Positions 6,805-13,984 of a stretch of DNA of 15,741 nucleotides are shown in pieces. Within the stretch, counting starts at the first letter, position 1. The number at the start of each line of letters is the position of its first letter. A program made the translations under genes and the position numbers. This stretch comes from Nitrospiria bacterium. GTDB lineage: Bacteria; Nitrospirota; CAKKRA01; 9FT-COMBO-42-15. Location: positions 1-15,741 of the forward strand of contig CAKKST010000436.1 of NCBI GenBank assembly GCA_919903585.1, given 5' to 3'. The notes beneath the pieces were generated by a model that saw only the letters and a list, made by a program, of their open reading frames with translations, had not been told where the DNA came from and searched no databases.

Positions 6805-8685
6805 TTATACAGGATTCTTCACTGGCAGTTCAATAATAAAATTAGACCCCCTGCTGCTGCTTTCTGCAGTTATTATTCCATTATGTCCTTTTATAATACT
6901 ATGTGCAATGGTAAGGCCGAGCCCGAGTCCCGGGTCGCTCTGCCTGTCCTTTGTTGTAAAGAAAGGTTCAAATATCCTTCCTATATCTCCTTTTGAAATA
7001 CCGACACCTGTATCACTAATGGTAATCCTTATAACCCCATTATCGTTTCTGCCTTTTATGGATAATACACCTTCATTGCCTATTGCCTCAACAGCATTAA
7101 GCATGATATTTATCAGCGCCTGAACAAGCTGCAGGGGATTTGCCTGAATCTTTGGAAGGAAAGGTTCCACTTCCTTTACTATCTTTATTTTTGTGTTGTT
7201 TGTTTTATAATCAATAAAACCCATCGCCTCTTCTATCAGCTCCCTGATGTTTACTGGCTGCAGCTCTGACTCCTCCTGCCTTGAGAATCTGAGTAGATTG
7301 CCAGCCATAACCTTGCATGTAATGGATGCTGTCTCTATAGCCTTTACATAACCCTCACAGCCTGCCAGCCCCGGCGGAAGCGCCCTTGAAACCTCCTGTA
7401 TCTTTTTTATTACTATCTGGGTATTGTTTAAAATATCCTCTATCGGTTTATTTAATTCCTCTGCCACCATTGCGCTCAGCTCCCCGACCGCAGCAAGCCT
7501 TCCGGATCTCAGCAGCTGGCTCTGCGTCTTGCGCAGCTCTATATTTGCCATCTCAAGCTTTTCGTTTAATCCTGTCAACTCCCTGTTCTTTGTCTGAACC
7601 TCTGCATCCCTCTGTCTTATTGCGCTGATCATCTGATTTATAGAATCCACCAGCATCCCTACCTCCCCGCTGGCAGAGGCCTTTACGCTTTTTGAAAAAT
7701 CGCCTGAGGCAACTCCCTTTACAGCCTCTACTATATTTTCTATCGGATATGTAATACCGCCTGCAATAAAAAAGCTGCCAAAGGCAATCACTATAATTTC
7801 AAGGGCAGCAATAATAAAGACTATATACACCATCCTATTTGATGTGCTGTACACATCCCTGACGCTTTGAATACCAAAGAGATACAGCTCAAAACCGGGG
7901 ACAGAGAGCAGGCCCTTTAGAGGGAAATAGCTTATAAAAGAATCTATCCCATTGTGGTCAATCTCGCGGATTATACCCTTTTCTCCCTTCTTTGCCCTTT
8001 GAAAGGCATTTAAATTGCCGATATTTGTTGATAGGTCTAAGCGCACCCCTTTCTTATCAGCAATTACAATACCATCTCCCCTGACAAGTATAACAGAACC
8101 GCTCTTCCCAATCCTTATATTTTTGATGTCTTCTGCAACCGCATCCATCTTTACCTCTGTATGGAGCACCCCCCTGAATCTCCCTGTACTGCTATATACA
8201 GGCGCTGAGAAACTTATCACTGGAATACCTTCTGAAATATCCGAGTTATGCGGCTCCATAACATATACTGAATCCGCCTCTTTACTATTTTTAAACCAGC
8301 CTGTATCGCCTGCATTAACACCTATACTTTCAGCATGGGAAGAGGCAATGATAATGCCCTTTTCATCCGTAAGCCCAAGCCATGCAAAGGGATAGTACTG
8401 CTTTAAGACCTCTTTAAAAAAAGCTGACTTCTTTTCATTATTAGCCTCGTCTTTAATCAGCTGGAGCTTGGAATAAAGTATTGTATCATTCCATCTGAAA
8501 AAGATTAATGTCTCAAGCCTCCTTGATATCTTGCTCTCAATCTCGGTCAGCTCTTCCTGTACATGTTCTGCAAATTCAGCGCTGACAATCTTGTAGGTAA
8601 AGAAGACACTCACAATAAGGGGGGTTATCCCAAAGGAAAAAAGTAATATTATTATTTTAAACCTTAGTTTTTTTATGGCCTCCAA
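6805..8685 (-). CDS. Cache-type sensor kinase with the phosphoacceptor histidine replaced by glutamate
   Basis: A 626-residue membrane sensor. It has a membrane helix at about 8-30, an extracytoplasmic region (31-280) resembling a double Cache domain, a second helix (about 285-308), HAMP (309-362), a coiled coil (365-395), a dimerisation/HisKA-like region (395-465) and an HATPase_c domain (480-622). The ATP site looks intact: N-box INIMLNAVEAI, G1 ISDTGVGIS (Asp558), FEPFFTTKD and the glycine-rich lid GLGLGL. The H-box reads GELSAMVAEELNKPI instead of the usual GELAAGIAHEINNPL, so Glu409 (GAG, 7461-7459) occupies the phosphoacceptor position. The start is TTG at 8685, three bases after the upstream kinase stop, with GAGGGGG upstream. 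It may modulate the neighbouring kinase rather than phosphorylate the regulator itself. Confidence 0.9.
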   Translation of the reverse strand: MEAIKKLRFKIIILLFSFGITPLIVSVFFTYKIVSAEFAEHVQEELTEIESKISRRLETLIFFRWNDTILYSKLQLIKDEANNEKKSAFFKEVLKQYYPFAWLGLTDEKGIIIASSHAESIGVNAGDTGWFKNSKEADSVYVMEPHNSDISEGIPVISFSAPVYSSTGRFRGVLHTEVKMDAVAEDIKNIRIGKSGSVILVRGDGIVIADKKGVRLDLSTNIGNLNAFQRAKKGEKGIIREIDHNGIDSFISYFPLKGLLSVPGFELYLFGIQSVRDVYSTSNRMVYIVFIIAALEIIVIAFGSFFIAGGITYPIENIVEAVKGVASGDFSKSVKASASGEVGMLVDSINQMISAIRQRDAEVQTKNRELTGLNEKLEMANIELRKTQSQLLRSGRLAAVGELSAMVAEELNKPIEDILNNTQIVIKKIQEVSRALPPGLAGCEGYVKAIETASITCKVMAGNLLRFSRQEESELQPVNIRELIEEAMGFIDYKTNNTKIKIVKEVEPFLPKIQANPLQLVQALINIMLNAVEAIGNEGVLSIKGRNDNGVIRITISDTGVGISKGDIGRIFEPFFTTKDRQSDPGLGLGLTIAHSIIKGHNGIITAESSSRGSNFIIELPVKNPV

Positions 8686-8688
8686 TTT

Positions 8689-10245
8689 TTAGGCCCCCTC
8701 ATAGTTTGTTTTCACTTCCTTTTTGGGAATTGTTATCTTAAAGGTCGTTCCCTTATTGACCTCGCTTAAGACATCAATCCTGCCGCCGAGCTTCCCCACA
8801 ATACCATAACTCACAGAAAGGCCCAGCCCAGAGCCCACACCAACATCCTTGGTGGTAAAGAAGGGATCAAATATCTTTGCAATGTTCTCCTCAGGTATGC
8901 CAACACCTGTATCTGAGATACTTATTATTAGGTGCCTCTCAAGATCTACACTCCTGACCGAGAGAATGCCGCCTTCAGACATGGCCTGTATGGCATTAAT
9001 TGTAATATTAAGTATCACCTGCTGCATATGGTGATAATCAAGCATATATTCACGATGATTGCAGTTTAAATCAAGTCTTAGGTGAATATCATCCTTCTTA
9101 ATCTTATATTCAACGAGCTTCATGGTATCAAGGATAATATCATCCATCCTGTGCGGAGAAAATTCCAGCTTGTGCTCCTTTGCAAAACCTAAAAGCTGTT
9201 TAACAATAGCCTCTGTCCTCTTCAACCCTTTATCAATCAATATAAGATACCGCTCCCTAAAATTCTTATCATCACCGTCTGCATAGAGCGCCCTGACGCA
9301 GTTAAACATGCCTGCAAGCGGGTTATTTATCTCATGGGCAATGCCTGCTGCAAGCTGGCCGAGCGATGCCATCTTTTCTGTCCTTTCCATCAGGAGGTGG
9401 TGTCTGGCAGCAAGTTCCTTACTTGCCTCTTCAAGCCTCATAATCATTGAATTAAAGCTCCTCCCCATCCTCCCAAGTTCATCATCTATATTAGCGTCTG
9501 CCCTTGCTGTGAGATCCCCCTTCTCTACCTTTGCCATTGTCTCTATAAGTCCGTCCACAGGTTTTAAAATAACCCTCCTGATAAGGAACTCAAGGACAAT
9601 GCCTGCGAGCAGGATGGTAGAGAGGGAGATTATTATAACCCTGTTACGGTTGGTTCTGATTGCCTCATTTACCCCTTTCATGGAGGTAGATATCCTGAGC
9701 ACACCCCTCACCTTTTCATCGGCGCCATGGCATCTGTGGCATTCACTTTGATTAATTAATGGCTGAAGGTGTGTTAAAAGCTCTTTATCTTCATTCGTTT
9801 CATAATATGAAACATTCTTTCCTGTCTCAATTGTACCTTTAAAGTAAATCGGGAGGAAAGGGTCTCTGCCGTCAAGAAAATTAGTCGGCCTTTCCCTTTC
9901 TCTAATAATCTTAAATTTCTCGTTGGTCCCCGAGACTGCATCTACTGTCTTAAAATCTGCAAAGGCCAGTGTCCCGTCCCTTCTTAAAATCTCAAGCCGC
10001 TCAACCTCTTCGCTGTTCCTTATATCTGCTACCAGCCTCCTTATCAGATCCACCCTCCCCTCTTTCATATAATTCTGGATGCTCTTTTCAATAGATGTGG
10101 CGAGGAGTTTCATCTTGACCTTGTTCTGCTGAAGCAGGTCGGATGACTCCTTATTTATCTGAATAACAGTAATCGTCCCGAATCCAAGAAATAGCACTAC
10201 CAGCACCACGCTTAATATCTTGACCTCAAGGTTGTTTCTTAACAT
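8689..10245 (-). CDS. sensor histidine kinase with periplasmic CxxCH (haem-type) motif
   Basis: A 518-residue membrane kinase. The first membrane helix is at about 9-29, followed by a periplasmic sensor region (30-200), a second helix (203-222), HAMP (222-275), a HisKA domain with an intact H-box LGQLAAGIAHEINNPL (His304), and HATPase_c with N-box NITINAIQAM, G1 ISDTGVGIP (Asp445), FDPFFTTKD and the lid GSGLGL. Just before the second helix the periplasmic region holds CHRCH (169-173), a CxxCH motif able to bind c-type haem covalently, as in DUF3365/Tll0287-like sensors. The motif is seen; haem attachment is inferred. It is the first gene of the kinase-kinase-regulator cluster and has its own predicted promoter and a strong palindrome upstream. 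It is the likely phosphodonor for the NtrC-type regulator. Confidence 0.93.
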   Translation of the reverse strand: MLRNNLEVKILSVVLVVLFLGFGTITVIQINKESSDLLQQNKVKMKLLATSIEKSIQNYMKEGRVDLIRRLVADIRNSEEVERLEILRRDGTLAFADFKTVDAVSGTNEKFKIIRERERPTNFLDGRDPFLPIYFKGTIETGKNVSYYETNEDKELLTHLQPLINQSECHRCHGADEKVRGVLRISTSMKGVNEAIRTNRNRVIIISLSTILLAGIVLEFLIRRVILKPVDGLIETMAKVEKGDLTARADANIDDELGRMGRSFNSMIMRLEEASKELAARHHLLMERTEKMASLGQLAAGIAHEINNPLAGMFNCVRALYADGDDKNFRERYLILIDKGLKRTEAIVKQLLGFAKEHKLEFSPHRMDDIILDTMKLVEYKIKKDDIHLRLDLNCNHREYMLDYHHMQQVILNITINAIQAMSEGGILSVRSVDLERHLIISISDTGVGIPEENIAKIFDPFFTTKDVGVGSGLGLSVSYGIVGKLGGRIDVLSEVNKGTTFKITIPKKEVKTNYEGA

Positions 10246-10259
10246 AGGCTCCCTTATTC

Positions 10260-10272
10260 CTTCTTAAAGAAG
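10260..10272. promoter_or_regulatory. 13-base palindrome upstream of the first kinase
   Basis: CTTCTT-A-AAGAAG is a perfect palindrome 15 bases upstream of the kinase ATG and directly beside the larger palindrome at 10273-10303. In the mRNA leader it could form a small hairpin near the ribosome site; in DNA it could be a second operator half. Confidence 0.5.
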
Positions 10273-10303
10273 AATATGTCATATAAGACTTATATGACGT
10301 ATT
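10273..10303. promoter_or_regulatory. 31-base near-perfect palindrome, candidate operator at the kinase promoter
   Basis: GTCATATAAG (10278-10287) and CTTATATGAC (10289-10298) match perfectly around one central base. The symmetry extends to 10273 and 10303 with a single mismatched pair. It begins about five bases downstream of the predicted transcription start, a usual place for a repressor site. There is no T-run on the minus strand after it, so it is not a standard terminator for the upstream Crp-family gene. Confidence 0.65.
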
Positions 10304-10314
10304 CCTCAATGCAA

Positions 10315-10344
10315 ATTATAGCACAAAGATATAGTTAAGCTCAA
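10315..10344 (-). promoter_or_regulatory. predicted sigma-70-type promoter of the two-kinase cluster
   Basis: On the minus strand TTGAGC (10344-10339) is followed after 18 bases by a consensus TATAAT (10320-10315). It lies in the 112-base gap between the Crp-family gene and the first kinase. The start would be near 10308, so the 31-base palindrome would lie at about +5 to +35. Confidence 0.6.
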
Positions 10345-10357
10345 TCAGATAGGTTTT

Positions 10358-11044
10358 TTATAGGCCTGATATCTCGGTGAGTTTTTTGGGATCGGTTATA
10401 ACTATCCTTCCTTCAATAGATTTTACAATATCCTCTTTATTGAATCTGCTCATGACCCTTATTGCAGTCTCTACAGTGGTTCCGGCCATCTCTGCAATAT
10501 CCTGCCTTGTAAGGTGCATATTCAGCCTTGTCCCGTTTTTATCCTTTTCACCAGCCTTTTCTGCAAGCTTCATCAGCACAGCGGCAATGCGATTCTCTAC
10601 CCTTTCTACTGCAAGGTTTTTCATCATGATATGTGCATCCCTTAATTTACTTCCGAGATACTTTACTGCCTCTGATGACATGGAGGGATATCTGTCTATT
10701 AAGGAAAGGAGCCATTTGCGCGGGAGCTTTAAAATCACAGTCTTTGGTTCCATTGCCTGTGCCGTGGCAGGATAGGGCTTTTTGTCAAAGACTGCAACGC
10801 CGCCGAATATCTCATGGGGAGAAAAGAGATCAAGGATAATATCCTTGCCTGTTGAGGAGTGTTTCATTATGCGGACCTCCCCGATCTTTACAATGCACAG
10901 CCATTCGGAAGGGTCACCCTCCATAAAGATATATTCGCCCTTGTCGTACACCTCTTCCTTCAGGGATTCAAGGGTCTTAGCAATATCCTCATCACTAAGG
11001 GATGAAAAAAGCGGCAAACTCCTTATAATCTCCTTGATCTCCAT
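10358..11044 (-). CDS. Crp/Fnr-family transcriptional regulator
   Basis: A 228-residue DNA-binding regulator. An N-terminal cyclic-nucleotide-type beta-barrel (about 10-125; DKGEYIFMEGDPSEWLCIVK) is followed by the long dimerisation helix (about 130-160) and a C-terminal winged helix. The recognition region is LTRQDIAEMAGTTVETAIRV (178-197), with Glu192 and Arg196 at the usual base-contact positions. The only cysteine is Cys50, so it lacks the N-terminal cluster that binds Fe-S in Fnr; the cAMP-pocket signature is also not evident. The effector is therefore unknown. The start at 11044 has AGGACAGGG just upstream. It lies between the cytochrome c gene and the kinase cluster on the same strand, and it may regulate either one. 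Confidence 0.92.
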   Translation of the reverse strand: MEIKEIIRSLPLFSSLSDEDIAKTLESLKEEVYDKGEYIFMEGDPSEWLCIVKIGEVRIMKHSSTGKDIILDLFSPHEIFGGVAVFDKKPYPATAQAMEPKTVILKLPRKWLLSLIDRYPSMSSEAVKYLGSKLRDAHIMMKNLAVERVENRIAAVLMKLAEKAGEKDKNGTRLNMHLTRQDIAEMAGTTVETAIRVMSRFNKEDIVKSIEGRIVITDPKKLTEISGL

Positions 11045-11060
11045 TACCCTGTCCTTTAAG

Positions 11061-11199
11061 AGCTTGTTGAAAAACCCAACAATCTCTGATTACACAGATA
11101 AAAGACCAGATTACACAGATTAAAACTCCTTGAAATATCTGTGTAATCATTTTTTCTAATCTGTGTAATCAAGGCTGTTGATGGCTTTTTCAACAGCCT
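11061..11199. repeat. inverted-repeat element with four GATTACACAGAT copies, ending near the Crp-family start
   Basis: The ends AGCTTGTTGAAAAACCC (11061-11077) and GGCTTTTTCAACAGCCT (11183-11199) form a 17-base inverted repeat with 14 matches. Inside, the 12-mer GATTACACAGAT occurs at 11088-11099 and 11109-11120, and its reverse complement at 11137-11148 and 11159-11170, so the unit is almost a giant palindrome. AGGCTGTTGA (11172-11181) and TCAACAGCCT (11190-11199) make an extra perfect hairpin at the right end. The layout fits a non-autonomous MITE-like element; no target-site duplication is clear. Its left end is 17 bases from the regulator start codon. Confidence 0.75.
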
Positions 11200-11206
11200 A
11201 TTAATA

Positions 11207-11277
11207 AAATAAAAAAGCCCTGCCCCCTCCCACTTCCCTCGTCATTGCGGAGAAAAGGTTGGTAAGGGAAGCAGGGC
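11207..11277 (-). terminator. rho-independent terminator of the cytochrome c gene
   Basis: On the minus strand GCCCTGC (11277-11271) pairs with GCAGGGC (11223-11217). An inner pairing of TTCCCT with AGGGAA (11270-11265 with 11239-11234) supports it, and the run TTTTTTATTT (11216-11207) follows directly. The long loop contains a GTCATTGCGGAG segment that may come from a repeat. The hairpin begins 25 bases after the cytochrome stop codon. Confidence 0.8.
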
Positions 11278-11302
11278 CTTTTATGTCTACTTTTTTTTCA
11301 AT

Positions 11303-11653
11303 CTATTTTGCAAGGGTTCTTATAAATGCAATAGCATTCCAGCGGTCATCCTCAGAGAGCATCTTCTCATAAGGCGCCATACCTGTATTTGGACTGCCCT
11401 TTGTTACAACCTTAAAGAGGTCGTCATCTGTCTTCTTTGACATGAGGGCCTTATCTGTGAAGTTTCTTGGCTTTGGTACTAATGCTGCGGCTGCTGCCCC
11501 GTCGCCCTTGCCGGCGTCGCCATGGCACATTGCGCAGTTTGTGGCAAATACTGTCTTACCCTTTGCTACATCCCCTTTTGCTGCAAATGCGCTCATTGTA
11601 AATACTACTGCAATTGCTGCTACTAATAAAGCTACTAAGCTTTTCTTAAACAT
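11303..11653 (-). CDS. secreted monohaem class I cytochrome c
   Basis: A small periplasmic electron carrier of 116 residues. The signal peptide is clear: MFKKS, then a hydrophobic core, with cleavage expected after AFA (residue 24), leaving a mature protein of about 92 residues. The haem site is CAMCH (40-44). The likely distal ligand is Met92 in NTGMAPYEKML, as in cytochrome c6/c551/c553-like proteins. The C-terminal helix WNAIAFIRTLA is also typical. A strong AAGGAGG site lies upstream, so it is probably well translated. It has its own predicted promoter and a strong terminator, so it is probably transcribed alone. Its redox partner is not in the window. Confidence 0.93.
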   Translation of the reverse strand: MFKKSLVALLVAAIAVVFTMSAFAAKGDVAKGKTVFATNCAMCHGDAGKGDGAAAAALVPKPRNFTDKALMSKKTDDDLFKVVTKGSPNTGMAPYEKMLSEDDRWNAIAFIRTLAK

Positions 11654-11660
11654 CCTAATT

Positions 11661-11668
11661 TCCTCCTT
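11661..11668 (-). promoter_or_regulatory. strong ribosome binding site of the cytochrome c gene
   Basis: The minus strand reads AAAGGAGGA eight bases before the ATG at 11653, close to a full match to the anti-Shine-Dalgarno sequence and the strongest such site in the window. Confidence 0.8.
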
Positions 11669-11686
11669 TGTTTTTTTTAAGAAATT

Positions 11687-11701
11687 TAGTCAATTTGACT
11701 A
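11687..11701. promoter_or_regulatory. 15-base palindrome in the cytochrome c leader, candidate operator
   Basis: TAGTCAA-T-TTGACTA is a perfect 7-1-7 palindrome. It lies 34 bases upstream of the cytochrome ATG and about 72 bases after the predicted transcription start. The half-site order does not fit the TTGAT-N4-ATCAA Fnr box, so the binding factor is unknown. Confidence 0.5.
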
Positions 11702-11779
11702 TTTTTATTTAACCTTGGATAGAAATTGTATTCTCTGCCTTCACCCCCTTTCATACTATTGGCATAAACTTGTGCTCAG

Positions 11780-11809
11780 AATATAGCTTAACCTTATTAA
11801 CCATGTCAA
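11780..11809 (-). promoter_or_regulatory. predicted sigma-70-type promoter of the cytochrome c gene
   Basis: On the minus strand a consensus TTGACA (11809-11804) is followed after 18 bases by TATATT (11785-11780). The TGA stop of rdgB (11808-11806) lies inside the -35 box. The leader would be about 120 bases long. Confidence 0.65.
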
Positions 11810-12411
11810 GTGTTTTTTAAGGCCATAATATCCCTCAGTATCCTCTTTGAGTTTTTTAATGCCTTTGCCCTGTGGCTTATCCTGTTCTTTTCTTCAGGTG
11901 TAAGCTGTGCCACAGTCTTTTTATACTGTGGAAGGAAAAAGAGCGGGTCATAGCCAAAGCCGCCCCTGCCTGCTGGTCTTAAGGTAATCAGCCCTTTTAG
12001 CTCACCCTCAGTTGTATAAACCATGCCATTTGGTCCTGCGATTGCAATAACACATACAAACCGCGCCTTTCGCCTTTCAAAAGGCAGACCCTTTAAAAGG
12101 GTCAAGAGCTTTTTATTATTCGCAGAATCGCTTGCCTTTTCGCCTGCAAACCTTGCAGAATAAACACCCGGGGCATTATTCAATGCCAAAACCTCAAGGC
12201 CTGAGTCATCTGCAAGGGCGATCCTGCCTGTAAAACCTGCTATTCCCCTTGCCTTTTTTACAGCATTCTCTTTAAAGGTCTCGCCATCTTCAATTATTTC
12301 AGGTATATTGGGAAAATCCTTCAGTGTGAGTATCTTTAAATCAAGGCCTTTTAGAACCGCCTTTATCTCTTTTACCTTGTTTTGGTTTCCTGTTGCCAGA
12401 ACTATTTCCAT
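11806..12411 (-). CDS. rdgB: XTP/dITP diphosphatase (non-canonical purine NTP pyrophosphatase)
   Basis: A 201-residue Ham1/RdgB-family enzyme that hydrolyses dITP, ITP and XTP to monophosphates and pyrophosphate, keeping deaminated purines out of nucleic acids. Family motifs are in order: VLATGNQNKVKEIKAVL (4-20), the acidic metal site ADDSGLEVLALNNAPGVYSA (about 67-86), ARFVCVIAIAG (about 116-126), the substrate loop GRGGFGYDPLFF (about 149-160), and the C-terminal EEKNRISHRAKAL (about 172-184). The ATG abuts the rph stop codon with no gap, so the two are translationally coupled; this pair is often adjacent in bacteria. There is no terminator after it, and its stop codon overlaps the next promoter. 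Confidence 0.96.
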   Translation of the reverse strand: MEIVLATGNQNKVKEIKAVLKGLDLKILTLKDFPNIPEIIEDGETFKENAVKKARGIAGFTGRIALADDSGLEVLALNNAPGVYSARFAGEKASDSANNKKLLTLLKGLPFERRKARFVCVIAIAGPNGMVYTTEGELKGLITLRPAGRGGFGYDPLFFLPQYKKTVAQLTPEEKNRISHRAKALKNSKRILRDIMALKNT

Positions 12412-13158
12412 TTACACCAGTCTGCCGAGGAGCCTCTGTTCTATCTGTATGATCTCCTTTATCCCCTTCTTTGCAAGTACGATGAACCTGTCCATCTCTT
12501 CCGTCGTAAAGACAGCGCCCTCTGCAGTGCCCTGCACCTCCACAAAACCTCCGCCGCCTGTCATCACAATATTCATGTCCACCTCTGCAGCAGAGTCTTC
12601 AATATAAGAAATGTCCAATGCCTCAGTCCCGTAAACCTTGCCCACACTAACAGCAGCAAGGTAGTCCTTTACAGGAAGCCTATCTATCATATTACTCTTC
12701 AAAATATGCCTCAGGGCATCTACAAGGGCAATGAATGAGCCAGTGATAGATGCTGTCCGGGTCCCGCCATCAGCCTGAATTACATCACAGTCTATCCATA
12801 CCGTACGCTCACCGAGGGCAGGCAGATCAACCACAGAGCGAAGCGCCCTGCCAATCAGCCTCTGTATCTCATGAGTCCTTCCGCCTACCTTACCTCTGGA
12901 GGACTCCCTCGGTATCCTCTGCTGTGAAGATCGCGGGATCATGGCATATTCAGCCGTTACCCAGCCTTTTTTTGTTCCTGACAGAAACGGCGGCACCTTA
13001 TTCTCTATGGTTGCTGTGCATAAGACCTTTGTCTCACCCATCTCTATCAATACCGAGCCCTCTGCATGTTTGATAAAATTCCTCGTGATCTTAATTGGCC
13101 TCAGCTCATTCCACCGTCTTCCATCAGCGCGTATCTCTTTTTTCTTCATATTGCTCAT
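12412..13158 (-). CDS. rph: ribonuclease PH
   Basis: A 248-residue 3'-5' phosphorolytic exoribonuclease that trims tRNA 3' ends; it forms a hexameric ring in the cytoplasm. Conserved features are RADGRRWNELRPIKI near the start, AEYAMIPRSSQQR, the phosphate and RNA region GGRTHEIQRLIGRALR, GGTRTASITGSF, the acidic active site DISYIEDSAAEVDMN, and GGGGFVEVQGTAEG. The length is normal. ATG at 13158 has AGGAAGGGTG upstream; an ATG three codons later is an alternative. It starts 18 bases after the amidase stop and is followed directly by rdgB. Confidence 0.97.
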   Translation of the reverse strand: MSNMKKKEIRADGRRWNELRPIKITRNFIKHAEGSVLIEMGETKVLCTATIENKVPPFLSGTKKGWVTAEYAMIPRSSQQRIPRESSRGKVGGRTHEIQRLIGRALRSVVDLPALGERTVWIDCDVIQADGGTRTASITGSFIALVDALRHILKSNMIDRLPVKDYLAAVSVGKVYGTEALDISYIEDSAAEVDMNIVMTGGGGFVEVQGTAEGAVFTTEEMDRFIVLAKKGIKEIIQIEQRLLGRLV

Positions 13159-13176
13159 TTCACCCTTCCTGTATCA

Positions 13177-13983
13177 TTATTTTCCATCCTCGCGGGATGG
13201 AACAGACGCAGTCCTTGTCTCATAAGACCTTTTATACGCCTTGATGCTGTTAAAAATGGCCTCTGCCATCTTATCAAGAAATGCCTTGTCTTTGAGCCTC
13301 TTTTCCTGTGCAGGATTTGATATAAAGGCAATCTCTGTAAGCACGGCAGGCATCATGGCATTCATAAGCACAATAAACGGCGCCTGCTTTACGCCCCTGT
13401 TTTCAATCTTCACCACCCTTTCAAAGCCCTTCTGAATGGCCTCTGCAAGGATGCTGCTTTCATTTAATACTGCTGTATTAAGCATATCACCGAGGATGAT
13501 GCTCAGATCATCGCCCTCCTTTACATCGCCCCTGCCTATATTTCTGACGCTGTTTTCATACATTGCAACTGCCCTGGCATCATCATCAGTCGCCTCAAGG
13601 CCGAGGAAATAGGTCTCAAATCCATCCGCAGCATTCTTCCTCGCTGCATTTGCATGGATGCTTATAAAAAGGTCCGCATTGTTTCTGTTTGCAAAGGATG
13701 TCCTCTCCTCAAGCGGGACAAAATAATCGCCATCCCTTGTTAACAGGACTGTTACATTCAGCCTCTTTTCCAAAAGCCCTTTCAGCCTTACGGCAACCTT
13801 AAGGGCAACATCCTTTTCCTCAAGCCCTGTCGGCCCCTTTGCGCCTGTATCAAATCCGCCATGCCCTGGATCAAGGACAATTATGCTGATATCATTACTG
13901 CCTTTATCCAGAGAGAATGTAGGTGCGGTAAGAAGAAGGAGCGCTATGAAGACAGCGGGAATATATATAATTCTCAAATTCAT
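13177..13983 (-). CDS. N-acetylmuramoyl-L-alanine amidase (Amidase_3 family)
   Basis: A 268-residue zinc amidase that cleaves the bond between N-acetylmuramic acid and the peptide stem of murein, acting in the periplasm during cell separation. The N-terminal signal is RIIYIPAVFIALLLLTAPTF. The catalytic domain fills the rest: VLDPGHGGFDTGA (zinc His), a following Glu in GLEEKDVAL, FISIHANA (zinc His) and the catalytic Glu in VLTEIAFISNP. It lacks the AMIN domain of E. coli AmiC and any peptidoglycan-binding repeats, so septal targeting must come from elsewhere. ATG at 13983 lies one base after the stop of the upstream gene. It is most like AmiC/CwlM-type single-domain enzymes; the gene symbol is left open. 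Confidence 0.93.
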   Translation of the reverse strand: MNLRIIYIPAVFIALLLLTAPTFSLDKGSNDISIIVLDPGHGGFDTGAKGPTGLEEKDVALKVAVRLKGLLEKRLNVTVLLTRDGDYFVPLEERTSFANRNNADLFISIHANAARKNAADGFETYFLGLEATDDDARAVAMYENSVRNIGRGDVKEGDDLSIILGDMLNTAVLNESSILAEAIQKGFERVVKIENRGVKQAPFIVLMNAMMPAVLTEIAFISNPAQEKRLKDKAFLDKMAEAIFNSIKAYKRSYETRTASVPSREDGK

Positions 13984-13984
13984 C

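Noticed and set aside
9308..9751. 147-codon open frame on the plus strand opposite the first kinase
   Set aside because: It lies wholly antisense to a well-supported kinase, has no family motif and follows from codon bias on the other strand. The same applies to other plus-strand frames such as 3190-3588, 5886-6284 and 8015-8395.
10273..10303. Rho-independent terminator of the Crp-family gene
   Set aside because: The stem is AT-rich and not followed by a T-run on the minus strand, and it lies after a good promoter for the next gene.
10309..10326. Possible sigma-54 promoter before the kinases (GTGC..TTGCA on the minus strand)
   Set aside because: The -12 part TTGCA fits, but the -24 part lacks GG at the right spacing. 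The overlapping TATAAT with a -35-like box is a better explanation.
11088..11170. Possible CRISPR array from the repeated GATTACACAGAT
   Set aside because: There are only four 12-base copies, two in each orientation, with spacers of nine to sixteen bases and no cas gene. It fits an inverted-repeat element better.
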